Notes: generated by a model from the letters alone, not told the origin. 64,000 nt of DNA from Acuticoccus sp. MNP-M23 (GCF_031195445.1 NZ_CP133480.1:2844501-2908500); one strand, 5' to 3'. Shown: positions 34,976 through 44,548, numbered from the stretch's first letter. Numbers and translations: made by a program.

Positions 34976-36169
34976 TCAGCGGGCGAGCGGCAGCAGTGCG
35001 GCCTCGACCGTCTCGAGATGGGACTGCCACGTCGGGGGCGGAACGATGGCGGCGACGCGCGCGGCGTGGGCGGCATCGTCGGTTGCCATGGACAAAATGG
35101 CGCGGCGCCACGCCGGGCCGTCCGTGGGGGCGCAATAGATGGCAGCGGCGCCGCCGACTTCGCGGTGGACCGCAAGGTCCGATGCGATCACCGGCACACC
35201 CATGTGATGCGCCTCCACAATGGGAAGGCCGAACCCTTCGGCGAAAGATGGCGTCAGCAGGCCGCGGGCGCTGGCAACAATGGCCGCCGCCTCGCTGTCG
35301 TTTACCGCGCCATGCACTGTCACGTGGTCGGCCAGTGCGTCGCAGCGGTCGATCAGCTCCAGCGCGGTGTTGTCGTTGCCCCGCCGGCCGATGATGGCGA
35401 GATGCGGGGCCACGCCATCGGCTGCCATCTCGCGCCAGATGTGGAGCAGAAGCCCCAGATTCTTGCGGCGGTTGATGCTGGAAAGGTGGACAAAGGTCGG
35501 CCGCTGCGCCGGGGCCGGTGCGGCCGGCGCGGCAAGGGAGGGGCCAAGGTGCGCAACCGTGGTGCCGAATTTGGCGGCGGGCGTGATCGCGCGAAGCTCG
35601 TCGACCGTGGCCGCGGAGTTGGCGATCACGTGGTCCATATGGGCGGCGATGGCGGCAACACGCCGCCCGTGCAGCAAGGTGGTGCGCCGCGTGTCATATT
35701 CGGGGTGCGTCAGGGGGAGCACGTCATGCACGAGCGCCACCTTGGCACCGGGCAGGCCGGCGTAGTTCTGCGGCACGTCCAGCCCTTCGTGGCTGACATT
35801 GAGGTAAAGGCTTGGCCGTCCGGCCGGGTTCGGCGCGGTTGCCCCGGACAAGAGCCGCCAGCGGGCGAGCCTCTGCACCGTGCGCTCTGTGCCATAATGA
35901 AGGAGGTTGCGGCCCTCGCGGCCAAAGCCGGGCGGGACATCGCGGCCCCAGCGGCGATTGAGGGTGGCAAGCACGGTGGCAAACGTCTGTGCGGAAAGAG
36001 CCAGCAGGCCGCGCCTGCTGCGCGTCACCGCAATGCCCTCGAAGAGGGTTTGCCGTGTCAGCCACTCGGCGTACTGAATGTCGACGCGGTCCACCCCGGT
36101 GGGCCCACCGAAGTGTTCGTAGCGCCGGAGAAGCCGGCTGATGTCGAGGTAGAGGATCGGGCGCGCCAT
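34976..36169 (-). CDS. Glycosyltransferase family 1/4 (GT-B fold)
   Basis: A 397-residue cytosolic glycosyltransferase. The N-terminal half opens ARPILYLDISRLLRRYEHFG with PTGVDRVDIQYAEWL and holds VALVHDVLPLTHPEYDTRR. The C-terminal nucleotide-sugar domain has TFVHLSSINRRKNLGLLLHI, HLAIIGRRGNDN and the E-x7-E region SFAEGFGLPIVEAHHMGVPV near 320-340. This matches GT4-type enzymes that build surface polysaccharides; donor and acceptor are unknown. The ATG at 36169 is chosen by the conserved first strand; a long upstream extension antisense to the next gene is not used. Convergent with the fusion gene at 32714. Confidence 0.87.
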   Translation of the reverse strand: MARPILYLDISRLLRRYEHFGGPTGVDRVDIQYAEWLTRQTLFEGIAVTRSRRGLLALSAQTFATVLATLNRRWGRDVPPGFGREGRNLLHYGTERTVQRLARWRLLSGATAPNPAGRPSLYLNVSHEGLDVPQNYAGLPGAKVALVHDVLPLTHPEYDTRRTTLLHGRRVAAIAAHMDHVIANSAATVDELRAITPAAKFGTTVAHLGPSLAAPAAPAPAQRPTFVHLSSINRRKNLGLLLHIWREMAADGVAPHLAIIGRRGNDNTALELIDRCDALADHVTVHGAVNDSEAAAIVASARGLLTPSFAEGFGLPIVEAHHMGVPVIASDLAVHREVGGAAAIYCAPTDGPAWRRAILSMATDDAAHAARVAAIVPPPTWQSHLETVEAALLPLAR

Positions 36170-36238
36170 GGCGCGGTGAAGTGCCGCCGACGGCCACCCG
36201 AAGTCAAGCACAACAACAAGACGAGAGGGAGTTGCCCC

Positions 36239-36553
36239 ATGCGAACCATCATCATCGCTGCCCTTCTGGCGGCAGGTTTCGGCGCCACGGCACACGCAGA
36301 AGGGCGGCCGGACACGCGCAAGATGACGTGCCAGCAGGTTCAGGCGCTGATCAACCGGGAAGGGCAGGTGGTCATCACCACCGGCGCGCGCACCTACAAG
36401 ATGTTTGTGACCGACGTGAGCTGGTGCACGCTCTACGATCAGGTGGTCCGCCCCTACCGGGTGCAGACGCGCGACAATGCGCGCTGCACGGTGGTGGGGA
36501 CCTGCGAGGCGGATCCGTTCGCCGACACGTTCGGTTTCGGTCTGCGCGATTGA
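36239..36553 (+). CDS. Small secreted four-cysteine protein
   Basis: A 104-residue protein with a signal peptide (MRTIIIAALLAAGFGATAHA) and a mature domain of about 84 residues: RKMTCQQVQALINREGQVVI, then TDVSWCTLYDQVVRPYRV and NARCTVVGTCEADPF. Four cysteines suggest two disulfides in the periplasm. I recall similar small secreted proteins in Hyphomicrobiales but no assigned function. GAGAGGGAG lies upstream of the ATG. Its stop overlaps the start of the protease gene (TGATG), so the two are translationally coupled; a role as partner or inhibitor of the protease is a speculation from this alone. Confidence 0.8.
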   Translation: MRTIIIAALLAAGFGATAHAEGRPDTRKMTCQQVQALINREGQVVITTGARTYKMFVTDVSWCTLYDQVVRPYRVQTRDNARCTVVGTCEADPFADTFGFGLRD

Positions 36554-37152
36554 TGCGCGCTGCAACGTTTCTTGCAGCAGCGGTGCTCCTGTGTGCCGGC
36601 GCCCCGCAAGCCCGTGCCAGCGGCACCGAGCCTGCCATCGGCCGGCTCAACCATGCAGGCTTTTCGGCGAGGCGGCATTGCACGTTTGCTGCAATATCCG
36701 AGGACACCGCGCTGACCGCGGCCCATTGCGTGGCGGGCGTAGCGCCGGAGAGCCTGACGCTGCTGTACGGCTACTCGCGGATGACATGGGTGGCGGAAGG
36801 CGGCGTGAAGGCAGTGGAACCGCTGGGCGGCGACCTTGTGGCCCTGTGTCTCGCCAGCCCGCCGCCGGCGACCCTGCCGCTCGGCCCGCCCGCCGCAACC
36901 GACGATCCGATGACCATTGTGGGTTACGGGCAGCCGCGCGTGCACCTTCAACAGCGCGCCGGATGCGATGTGCTGGCCGAGGTCGGCGGCATGGAGCTGT
37001 TGCTGAGCTGCCCGTCGCCCCGCGGCACGTCTGGCGCGCCGCTCCTTTCGGCGGACGGGGCGGTTGTGGGCGTGATGTCGCGAACGGGACGCGGCTCCTC
37101 CATGGCGGTGACCGTGCCGCCAACGGTGGCGACCGTGTGCAAGGCGCCCTGA
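36553..37152 (+). CDS. Secreted trypsin-like serine protease (S1 family)
   Basis: A 199-residue protein with signal peptide (MRAATFLAAAVLLCAGAPQA) and a compact chymotrypsin-fold domain. The catalytic His is in DTALTAAHCVAG near 57, the Asp probably in GGDLVALCLA near 96, and the Ser in SPRGTSGAPLLS near 160 (GxSGxP). The opening RHCTFAAISEDTALTAAHC resembles S1 proteases that act in the periplasm. It is short for the family, with small loops. Coupled by one-base overlap to the upstream secreted protein. Substrate unknown. Confidence 0.84.
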   Translation: MRAATFLAAAVLLCAGAPQARASGTEPAIGRLNHAGFSARRHCTFAAISEDTALTAAHCVAGVAPESLTLLYGYSRMTWVAEGGVKAVEPLGGDLVALCLASPPPATLPLGPPAATDDPMTIVGYGQPRVHLQQRAGCDVLAEVGGMELLLSCPSPRGTSGAPLLSADGAVVGVMSRTGRGSSMAVTVPPTVATVCKAP

Positions 37153-37272
37153 CCGCGACGCCGAAATGGGGCATGGGGGGCAAAGGCAGCCCCCAAGCGC
37201 GCCATGGAGGGTTTTGTCCGGCGCCGTCCGGTGCTACCGACCGTCTTCCTGTCTGAACCGGCGTTTCACCCC

Positions 37273-39453
37273 ATGCCCGAACTCTTCGTCGAAATCCTGA
37301 GCGAGGAAATCCCTGCGCGGATGCAGCGTCGCGCCGCAGGCGATTTCAAGAAACTCGTCACCGACCACCTTGTGGAGGCGGGCCTCACCTACGAGGGCGC
37401 CTATGCCAGCGCCACGCCGCGGCGGCTGATCCTGTCCGTCCAGGGCCTGCCGGCCCGCTCGGCGGAAAAGCGCGAGGAGCGGAAGGGACCGCGCGTCGGC
37501 GCCCCCGAAAAGGCGCTCGAGGGCTTCTTGCGCGCCAGCGGGCTTGCCTCCATCGACGCTGCCGAGATCGTGAACGACCCGAAGAAGGGCGATTTTTACG
37601 TGGCCCGCACCGTGGTGCCAGGCCGCGAAGCGATCAACGTGTGCGGCGAAGCCATTGTCGAGGCGGTCCGCCGCTTTCCCTGGCCGGTGACGATGCGCTG
37701 GGGTGCCGGCTCGGCCGAAGCCGGTGCCATGCGCTGGGTCCGCCCGATGACGTCGATTGTGGCGACCTTCGGCGCAGAGAACGAAGACCCGGAGATCGTG
37801 CCGGTCGCGATCGGCGACGTGCCGGTGGGGGACACCACCGTCGGCCATCGTTTTCATGCGCCCGAACCCATCCGCGTCCGCCGGCTCGACGACTATGCGC
37901 CTGCCCTCACGCGGGCGAAGGTTATCGTGGACATGGACCGGCGGCGCGACCAGATTCTGGAAGCTGCCAAGAATGCCGTGTTCGCGCTGGGGCTGGAGCT
38001 GGTGGACGACCCCGGACTTCTGGAAGAGGTCGCCGGGCTCGTGGAGTGGCCGGTGGTGCTGGTCGGCCACTTCGACGAGGCGACGCTGAGCCTTCCCGAA
38101 GAGGTGATCCGCCTCACCATCCGCGTGAACCAGAAATATTTCGTCACCCGCGATGCTTCCACCGGGCAGCTCTCCAACGCCTTCGTGCTGGCGGCCAATA
38201 TCGAGGCCAGCGACGGTGGGGCGGCGATCATCGCCGGCAACGAGCGCGTGGTTCGCGCGCGCCTGGCCGACGCCCGCTTCTTCTGGGAGCAGGACCTGAA
38301 AAATTCGCTGGAAGAGCATCTGGCGACGCTCGGCAACGTGACCTTCCACGACAGGCTCGGCAGCCAGCTGGACCGGGTCGACCGGATCGAGGCACTGGCG
38401 CAGCTGATCGCGCCCCGGGTTGGCGCGGATGTTTCGCTTGCCGGACGGGCGGCACGGCTTGCGAAAGCCGACCTTGCCACCGGCATGGTGGGCGAGTTCC
38501 CCGAGCTTCAGGGCTACATGGGCCGCCGCTATGCCGCCGTGCAGGGCGAGGACGATGCGATTGCCGCCGCCATCGAGGGCCACTACGCCCCTGTGGGACC
38601 GTCGGACGCCGTGCCGGAGGGGAAGGTCGCCATTGCGGTGGCACTCGCCGACAAGCTCGACCAGCTGATGTTCCTCTGGGCCGCGGGCGAAAAGCCGACC
38701 GGCTCAGGCGATGCGTTCGGGCTTCGGCGCGCGGCGCTCGGCATCATCCGCATCATTCTGGAGCACAAGCTGCGCCTGCCGCTGCGCGACGCCGCAGGCG
38801 AGGGGCTGATCCGCGACGCCTGGGGCGTCCACGGCGGCTCCGAGCTGATGGAAAGCCTGCGGCCGCAGGAGCCGATGGATGCAAGCCCGGAAGAGCGGCT
38901 CGCCCGTGCGCAGAATTTCGGCGAAGGGGGCGATCAGCGCGCCTTCCTGGTGGACCGCTTCGTGGTGCAGCAGCGCGACGCCGGCGTGCCGGCCGAGGTA
39001 GTCCGCGCCATCCTGCCGACCCTTACCAGCATCGACCTTGTGGACATCACCAACCGCATTGCCGCGCTGACCGCCTTCCTCGCCTCCGACGATGGCACGA
39101 CGCTGATGGCCGGCTATCGTCGCGCCACCAACATCTTGCGCGCTGAGGAAAAGAAGGACGGCGCAGCCGTGAAGGGTGCCGTGGATGCGGCGGCGCTGGT
39201 GGAGGCCGAGGAGAAGGCGCTGGCCGCTGCGGTGTCCGAGGCGGCGGGTGCGGTCTCCGCCGCGGTATCCGGCGAGAATTACGAGGCTGCAATGGCGGCG
39301 CTTGCAAGGCTCAGGGCGCCGGTGGACGCCTTCTTCGAGGCGGTGCACGTCAACGCGGACGACCCTGCACTGCGGGCGAACCGTCTGGCGCTTCTGGCCG
39401 CCCTGCGCGACGTGACGCGACAAGTGGCGGACTTTTCGCAAATCTCCGGTTAG
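37273..39453 (+). CDS. glyS: Glycine-tRNA ligase beta subunit
   Basis: A 726-residue beta subunit of the tetrameric bacterial glycyl-tRNA synthetase. It starts [20 protein letters not shown], the family hallmark, then [33 protein letters not shown] and [13 protein letters not shown]; the HD-like domain has [28 protein letters not shown] and [20 protein letters not shown]; the C-terminus with the anticodon-binding region ends [16 protein letters not shown]. The alpha subunit GlyQ, which carries the active site, is not in this window, so the genes are apart. The ATG at 37273 is set by homology; an ORF extension upstream is non-conserved. No clear ribosome site. Confidence 0.96.
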   Translation: MPELFVEILSEEIPARMQRRAAGDFKKLVTDHLVEAGLTYEGAYASATPRRLILSVQGLPARSAEKREERKGPRVGAPEKALEGFLRASGLASIDAAEIVNDPKKGDFYVARTVVPGREAINVCGEAIVEAVRRFPWPVTMRWGAGSAEAGAMRWVRPMTSIVATFGAENEDPEIVPVAIGDVPVGDTTVGHRFHAPEPIRVRRLDDYAPALTRAKVIVDMDRRRDQILEAAKNAVFALGLELVDDPGLLEEVAGLVEWPVVLVGHFDEATLSLPEEVIRLTIRVNQKYFVTRDASTGQLSNAFVLAANIEASDGGAAIIAGNERVVRARLADARFFWEQDLKNSLEEHLATLGNVTFHDRLGSQLDRVDRIEALAQLIAPRVGADVSLAGRAARLAKADLATGMVGEFPELQGYMGRRYAAVQGEDDAIAAAIEGHYAPVGPSDAVPEGKVAIAVALADKLDQLMFLWAAGEKPTGSGDAFGLRRAALGIIRIILEHKLRLPLRDAAGEGLIRDAWGVHGGSELMESLRPQEPMDASPEERLARAQNFGEGGDQRAFLVDRFVVQQRDAGVPAEVVRAILPTLTSIDLVDITNRIAALTAFLASDDGTTLMAGYRRATNILRAEEKKDGAAVKGAVDAAALVEAEEKALAAAVSEAAGAVSAAVSGENYEAAMAALARLRAPVDAFFEAVHVNADDPALRANRLALLAALRDVTRQVADFSQISG

Positions 39454-39485
39454 CATCGGCCAAAATTCTTCGACGAGGAGCGACC

Positions 39486-40904
39486 ATGGCTCAGAACGAG
39501 CAGGCATACGACGTCATCATCATCGGCGGCGGGCCGGGCGGGTATGTTGCCGCCATCCGCGCCGCCCAGCTCGGGCTGAAGGCCGCTGTGGCGGAGAACA
39601 AGCATCTGGGCGGCATCTGCCTCAACTGGGGCTGCATCCCCACCAAGGCGCTGCTCCGCTCTGCCGAAATCTTCGACCACATGAACCACGCCAAGGATTA
39701 CGGCCTCTCCGCCAAGGACGTGTCGTTCGACCTTTCCGCCGTGGTGAAGCGCTCGCGCGGGGTGTCAGCACAGCTGAACGGCGGCGTCGGGATGCTCCTG
39801 CGCAAGAACAAGGTGGATGTGCTGTGGGGCACGGCCACCATCGAGGCACCGGGCAAGGTGAAGGTGGAGGAGGGCAAGGACGCCCCCAAGGGCGCCAAGG
39901 TCGGCGGCACTTACGCGGCCAAGAACATCATCATCGCCACCGGCGCCCGCCCGCGCGTCCTTCCCGGCCTGGAGCCGGACAAGGAGCGGATCTGGACCTA
40001 TTTCGAGGCGATGGTGCCGAAGGAGCTGCCGAAGTCGCTTCTGGTGGTTGGCTCAGGCGCCATCGGCATCGAGTTTGCGAGCTTCTTCAACTCCATGGGC
40101 TCCAAGGTCACCGTGGTGGAGGTGATGGACCAGATCCTGCCGGTGGAAGACGTCGAGATTGCCAAGATCGCCCGCAAGCAACTTGAGAAGAAGGGCCTCG
40201 AAATCATCACCGGCGCCAAGGTTGCCGGGATCGAGAAGGGCAAGACGCTGAAGGCCACCATCGAGGCCGGCGGCAAGAAGGAAGTCCGCGAATTCGACCG
40301 CGTGATCTCGGCCGTTGGCGTTGTCGGCAACATCGACGGGCTGGGGCTGGAGAAGGTCGGCGTGAAGACCGATCGCGGCATCATTGTCGCCGACGGAATG
40401 GGCCGCACCAGCGTCAAGGGCATCTTCGCCATTGGCGACGTGGCGGGGCCGCCGATGCTGGCGCACAAGGCCGAGCACGAAGGCGTCATCTGCGTTGAGG
40501 GGATTGCCGGCAAGCACCCGCACGAGATGGACAAGGGCAAGATCCCCGGTTGCACGTACTGCCAGCCGCAGGTGGCCTCCGTCGGCCTCACCGAAGCCAA
40601 GGCCAAGGAAGCGGGCCGCAAGGTGAAGGTCGGCCGCTTCCCGTTCATCGGCAACGGCAAGGCAATTGCGCTCGGCGAACCCGACGGCATGGTGAAGACG
40701 GTGTTCGACGCCACCACCGGCGAGCTTCTGGGCGCGCACATGGTGGGCGCCGAAGTGACCGAGCTGATCCAGGGTTTCGTGGTGGCGATGAACCTTGAAA
40801 CCACCGAGGAAGACCTGATGCACGCGGTCTTCCCGCACCCGACCCTGTCGGAAATGATGCACGAGTCGGTGCTGGATGCTTACGGGCGCGCCATCCACAT
40901 CTGA
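39486..40904 (+). CDS. lpdA: Dihydrolipoyl dehydrogenase (E3)
   Basis: A 472-residue FAD/NAD flavoprotein. FAD site DVIIIGGGPGGYVAAIRAAQ at 9-28; the redox disulfide in GGICLNWGCIPTKALLRSAE (CLNWGC, the variant typical of pyruvate-dehydrogenase E3 in alphaproteobacteria); the NAD site LLVVGSGAIGIEFASFFNSM; the second FAD block GIFAIGDVAGPPMLAHKAEH; and the His-Glu active-site end HAVFPHPTLSEMMHE. It regenerates lipoyl groups for 2-oxoacid dehydrogenases or the glycine system; no such genes are adjacent. GACGAGGAGCGACC upstream of the ATG is a strong ribosome site, 32 bases after glyS. Confidence 0.95.
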   Translation: MAQNEQAYDVIIIGGGPGGYVAAIRAAQLGLKAAVAENKHLGGICLNWGCIPTKALLRSAEIFDHMNHAKDYGLSAKDVSFDLSAVVKRSRGVSAQLNGGVGMLLRKNKVDVLWGTATIEAPGKVKVEEGKDAPKGAKVGGTYAAKNIIIATGARPRVLPGLEPDKERIWTYFEAMVPKELPKSLLVVGSGAIGIEFASFFNSMGSKVTVVEVMDQILPVEDVEIAKIARKQLEKKGLEIITGAKVAGIEKGKTLKATIEAGGKKEVREFDRVISAVGVVGNIDGLGLEKVGVKTDRGIIVADGMGRTSVKGIFAIGDVAGPPMLAHKAEHEGVICVEGIAGKHPHEMDKGKIPGCTYCQPQVASVGLTEAKAKEAGRKVKVGRFPFIGNGKAIALGEPDGMVKTVFDATTGELLGAHMVGAEVTELIQGFVVAMNLETTEEDLMHAVFPHPTLSEMMHESVLDAYGRAIHI

Positions 40905-40935
40905 GCGCAGATCAGACGACGACGCGGCAATCTCT

Positions 40936-40967
40936 TGAGGGGGCTTTCGGGGGTCCCCTCATTATTC
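40936..40967 (+). terminator. Possible weak terminator after lpdA
   Basis: TGAGGGG (40936-40942) pairs with CCCCTCA (40955-40961), followed by TTATTCT. The loop is long (12 bases) and the T tract weak, so this is tentative. Confidence 0.35.
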
Positions 40968-41065
40968 TGGCGAGACGGCTGAACCACGCCGGGCGTTGCA
41001 TTGTTCAGAAACAGTACATTCACTGCCCGCTATCCAGCCACCCGATAAAAGAACGAGGATACGCA

Positions 41066-43279
41066 ATGCGCCAGATGGCTAAATTGTTTGTGGTTGGCCT
41101 GACAACCTTCGGGTTGATGTCGCCGGGTCTTGCCAAGGTTGCAGAAAGTGTGCCCGCTTCGGCAGGCGTGGCGACACCGTTCGTGCGAACGGCGGCACCG
41201 AGTGAGCCGGGTTTGCAGGTTGGGCAGCTTTCCGATGAGGAGCGCAAGCGCCGCCGCGAGCTGCGCCTGCAGCGTCAGCAGCAGAAGCAGGGTCAGAATC
41301 AAAACCAGAACCAACGGCAGCAGCAGCGCCAACAGCAGCGGCAGCAGCAACGACAGCAGCAGCGGCAGCAGCAACGCCAGCAGCGGCAGCAGGAGCAGCG
41401 CCAACAGCGCCAGCAGCAGCAACGCCAGCAGAGGCAGCAGGAGCAGCGCCAACAGCGCCAGCAGCAGCAACGCCAGCAGCGGCAGCAGGAGCAGCGCCAA
41501 CAGCGTCAGCAGCAGCAACGCCAGCAGAGGCAGCAGGAGCAGCGCCAACAGCGCCAGCAGCAGCAACGCCAGCAGAGGCAGCAGGAGCAGCGCCAACAGC
41601 GCCAGCAGCAGCAACGCCAGCAGAGGCAGCAGGAGCAGCGCCAGCAGCAGCGGCAGGGCCAGCAGCAGAACCTGACGCCCAACCAGAAGCGGGTTCGTGC
41701 CGAGCGGCGCGCCGAACAAGAGCGCTTGCGCCAGCAGCGCCTGCGTGAGCGCAACCAGAACGCGCAGCAGGAGCGCCGCAAAGAGCGGCAGGAAAACCGC
41801 GCCAACCGGGAGCGCCGGGAGCTGCGTGAGAAGCGCGCTGCCGAACGGCGTCAGGAGCGGCTGCGTGAGCGCCGGCAAAATGGCGGCAACGAGCAGTTGA
41901 CCGATGCCGAACGCAAACGCCGCGAACGCCTGCGGGAACAGCGCGCCAACGAGCGCCGTCAGGAGCGTGTCCGCGAGCGCAGGCAGAACACCCAGGCGGA
42001 GCGCCGTCAGGAGAGGCAGCAAAGGCAGGAGCGCGAACGCCGGCAGAGCCTGCGCGAGCGGCGTCTGGAACGTCAGCAGCAGAACACGCAGGAGCGGCGT
42101 CAGGAGCGCCGGCAGGAGCAGCGTCGCGAGGCCCGTCAGGAACAGCGCAATCTTGAGCGTCGCCGTCAGGTTCGCCAGGAGCGCCGTGCCAATCGTGTGC
42201 AGAACGACCGTCGTGCCGAACGCCGGGCCGAGCGCCTGCGTGAGCGGCGGCAGGAGCTGCGCCGCGAAGTGCGCCGCGATCGCCGGGTGAACAACAACGT
42301 GGCGCGTAACCGCAACCGCAATATCCGGGTCAACGACTGGGAGCGGCGCCAGCGGCAGCTTCGCCGACAGGCGCGGCGCGATTACCGCAACGACCTGCGC
42401 TTCTTCGACCGTGCCGAGCGGATCAACCGCCGCAACCGGCAGATCTACTACAACGACAACCGCTACTTTGTGGTGAACCCGTGGGTGGACCGGTTCGGCT
42501 GGCGGGCGAATGCCATCGATCGCTTCGAGCTGAACAATGGCTGGAACGAGACCGTGGTCATTCGCCCCAACGGCGTGCGGGTCGTGACCATCGCTGACGA
42601 TCGCGGCATCCCGATCCGCCGCTACCGCGAAGTGCCGGGCGCCGCACCGGTGACGTTGTTCAACAACCTGCCGACCTGGTGGGGCAACGATTCCGATGTG
42701 GTCATCGACTATGCGCCGCCGCGTGAGCGCTACATCGTCGATCAGTCGATCGCAGCGCCGGAAGTGGTCTACGAGGCCGTGACCGCAGAGCCGGTGCAGG
42801 AGCTGGATCGTTCGTTCACGCTGAACCAGGTGCTGGCCAACGAGAACGTGCGCGACTACATGCCCCGCGTGGATGTGGACACCATCACGTTCGCGACCGG
42901 TTCGGCTCAAGTGGCGGACAGCCAGATCGACCAGCTGGAGAATATCGGCGTGGCCATCGAGCAGGCTGTCGCCGACAACCCCAACGAGGTCTATCTGATC
43001 GAGGGGCACACGGATGCTGTGGGTTCGGACCTGTACAACCTGGAACTGAGCGACGAGCGTGCCTCGTCGGTCGCCGAAGTGCTCACCGAGTATTTCGAGA
43101 TCCCGCCGGAGAACCTCGTCACCCAGGGCTTCGGTGAGACCTATCTGAAGGTCGATACCCAGGGGGCGAGCGCTGCCAACCGCCGCGTTACGGTGCGCCG
43201 GATCACCCCGCTTCTGTCAACCGACGATGAAATCGCCGGTTATGCGGACGACGAGGCTGTCGGCACCACCGCTCAGTAA
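41066..43279 (+). CDS. OmpA-family outer-membrane/periplasmic protein with Gln/Arg repeats
   Basis: A 737-residue secreted protein. Signal: KLFVVGLTTFGLMSPGLA. Residues about 75-205 are almost only Gln and Arg, including 16-residue repeats RQQRQQEQRQQRQQQQ; 205-450 are Arg/Gln/Glu-rich, likely helical or coiled coil. The C-terminal OmpA-like domain (about 610-725) has DTITFATGSAQVADSQ, YLIEGHTDAVGSDLYNLELS and RRVTVRRITPL, the peptidoglycan-binding motif with Asp and Arg. Such a domain anchors the protein to the cell wall. The basic stretch could bind acidic surface polymers; that is a guess. GAGGA precedes the ATG. A terminator follows. Family homologues with Arg/Gln-rich middles occur in Hyphomicrobiales as I recall. 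Confidence 0.87.
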   Translation: MRQMAKLFVVGLTTFGLMSPGLAKVAESVPASAGVATPFVRTAAPSEPGLQVGQLSDEERKRRRELRLQRQQQKQGQNQNQNQRQQQRQQQRQQQRQQQRQQQRQQRQQEQRQQRQQQQRQQRQQEQRQQRQQQQRQQRQQEQRQQRQQQQRQQRQQEQRQQRQQQQRQQRQQEQRQQRQQQQRQQRQQEQRQQQRQGQQQNLTPNQKRVRAERRAEQERLRQQRLRERNQNAQQERRKERQENRANRERRELREKRAAERRQERLRERRQNGGNEQLTDAERKRRERLREQRANERRQERVRERRQNTQAERRQERQQRQERERRQSLRERRLERQQQNTQERRQERRQEQRREARQEQRNLERRRQVRQERRANRVQNDRRAERRAERLRERRQELRREVRRDRRVNNNVARNRNRNIRVNDWERRQRQLRRQARRDYRNDLRFFDRAERINRRNRQIYYNDNRYFVVNPWVDRFGWRANAIDRFELNNGWNETVVIRPNGVRVVTIADDRGIPIRRYREVPGAAPVTLFNNLPTWWGNDSDVVIDYAPPRERYIVDQSIAAPEVVYEAVTAEPVQELDRSFTLNQVLANENVRDYMPRVDVDTITFATGSAQVADSQIDQLENIGVAIEQAVADNPNEVYLIEGHTDAVGSDLYNLELSDERASSVAEVLTEYFEIPPENLVTQGFGETYLKVDTQGASAANRRVTVRRITPLLSTDDEIAGYADDEAVGTTAQ
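41374..41661 (+). repeat. Tandem 48-bp repeats (about six copies) inside the OmpA-family gene
   Basis: CAGGAGCAG recurs at 41390, 41438, 41486, 41534, 41582 and 41630, exactly 48 bases apart, each coding for RQQRQQEQRQQRQQQQ. Shorter CAGCAGCGG-type 12-base repeats precede it from about 41308. Copies differ by few bases (for example CAGAGG/CAGCGG), so copy number could vary by slippage. Confidence 0.95.
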
Positions 43280-43307
43280 GGCAGGCTCCCTTCTGCCGCG
43301 ACGACAA

Positions 43308-43342
43308 GAAAAGGCCCGCCGGACAACCGGCGGGCCTTTTTG
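43308..43342 (+). terminator. Rho-independent terminator after the OmpA-family gene
   Basis: AAAGGCCCGCCGG, loop ACAA, CCGGCGGGCC and TTTTT. A perfect strong stem 30 bases after the stop; A-rich left side lets it work on both strands. Confidence 0.92.
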
Positions 43343-43431
43343 CGTGGTGGCTCCATAATATCTCCGGCGCGGCCAGACCCTTGCGCTTGTCCCCACCTGC
43401 CAAAATCGCGTACCGCAAGCCCATCGCCCGC

Positions 43432-44523
43432 ATGTCGGCAAAGAGGCAAAGGAACAGTCCCCTGAACGTCTGGATCAAACTCGCCGCGTCGATCTCATGC
43501 GCCCTCGTCCCCCTCATCGCGGCAGACAGCGCGGACGCAGGACGCGACCTTGCCGGCGTTCGGGAGCTGGCGGTGCCCTCGGCAGAGCGTGGCGACGACC
43601 TTGCCGTGACGGTCTGGTACCCGGCGGAGGCCGGCGGCACACCGGTCACGCTGGGCGAAAGCATCTTTTTCCGGGGCACGTCCGCCATGAAGGATGCACC
43701 GGTTTCCAAAGGGCCATTTCCGCTGATCCTGCTCTCCCACGGCGCAGGCCTCGGCGGTACGCCGCAAGCGATGAGCTGGCTTGCCACGCCGCTCGCGAAG
43801 GCCGGCTATGTTGTGGCGGCCCCGACGCATCCCGGGAACGGGGGACGGGTTCGTTCCGCGCTCGATACGGTGAAGCTCTGGCTGCGGCCGGCCGACATCA
43901 CCGCAACGCTGGATGCAATGGCAGCCAGCACGGTCTTCAAGGACAGCCTGGAACCGGGAAACATCGGCGTGCTGGGGCTTTCCATGGGCGGCTCGACCGC
44001 GCTTTCGCTGGCTGGCGCGCGGATCGACCCGGCCTTGCTTGCCGGCTACTGCGACACGTTCGAACGCAATGCGTCCCTTTGCGGGTGGATCAAGGCCAGC
44101 GGTGTCGATCTCCACGCCATCGACATGAGCCTTGCGGGCCGTGACAACACCGACGACCGCATCGGCTTCGCGATGGCAATCGACCCGGCCCCGGTGGATG
44201 TTCTGGAGCAGGTCTCGTTTTCGCAGATCACGATCCCCACGGAGATCGTCAACCTCGGCCGCGAGGGCGAGATCCCCGTGAGCACGCTGTCGTCAGGGAT
44301 CGCCCGACAAATTGCGAACGGGCGCTACGCAACCGTTGCGGATGCGTCCCACTACAGCATGTTCGGGGAATGCAAGCCGGGAGCGGCCGGAATTGCCGAG
44401 AGCGAAGACATTGGCGAACCCATCTGCACGGATGGCACCGGGGATTCCCGCCGCGACATCCATGCGCAACTGATCAGAATCGTCATCGCCGCCTTCGACA
44501 AGGCATTGAAAGGCGGCAACTGA
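43432..44523 (+). CDS. Secreted alpha/beta hydrolase (dienelactone hydrolase / PAF-acetylhydrolase-like)
   Basis: A 363-residue hydrolase. After a basic start there is a signal-like hydrophobic stretch (IKLAASISCALVPLIAADSADA), so it is probably periplasmic. The fold shows DDLAVTVWYPAEAGGTP, the oxyanion strand FPLILLSHGAGLGG, YVVAAPTHPGNGG, the nucleophile elbow GVLGLSMGGSTAL near 180 with the Ser, and DASHYSMFGEC near 310 for the His. The order resembles plasma PAF-acetylhydrolase and related lipases. The start is uncertain: ATG at 43432 is chosen, with a TTG at 43381 possible; neither has a strong ribosome site. Substrate unknown. Confidence 0.8.
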   Translation: MSAKRQRNSPLNVWIKLAASISCALVPLIAADSADAGRDLAGVRELAVPSAERGDDLAVTVWYPAEAGGTPVTLGESIFFRGTSAMKDAPVSKGPFPLILLSHGAGLGGTPQAMSWLATPLAKAGYVVAAPTHPGNGGRVRSALDTVKLWLRPADITATLDAMAASTVFKDSLEPGNIGVLGLSMGGSTALSLAGARIDPALLAGYCDTFERNASLCGWIKASGVDLHAIDMSLAGRDNTDDRIGFAMAIDPAPVDVLEQVSFSQITIPTEIVNLGREGEIPVSTLSSGIARQIANGRYATVADASHYSMFGECKPGAAGIAESEDIGEPICTDGTGDSRRDIHAQLIRIVIAAFDKALKGGN

Positions 44524-44548
44524 CGGCGCTCTTTGCCCACCGCCTTGT

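Noticed and set aside
41374-41661. CRISPR-like regular repeats in the OmpA-family gene
   Set aside because: Contiguous 48-base in-frame repeats, no spacers, no cas genes.
41030-43009. Long Leu-rich open frame antisense to the OmpA-family gene
   Set aside because: It is the mirror of the Gln/Arg codon repeats (CAG/CTG), giving LLLALL runs. The sense strand has a signal peptide, ribosome site and OmpA domain.
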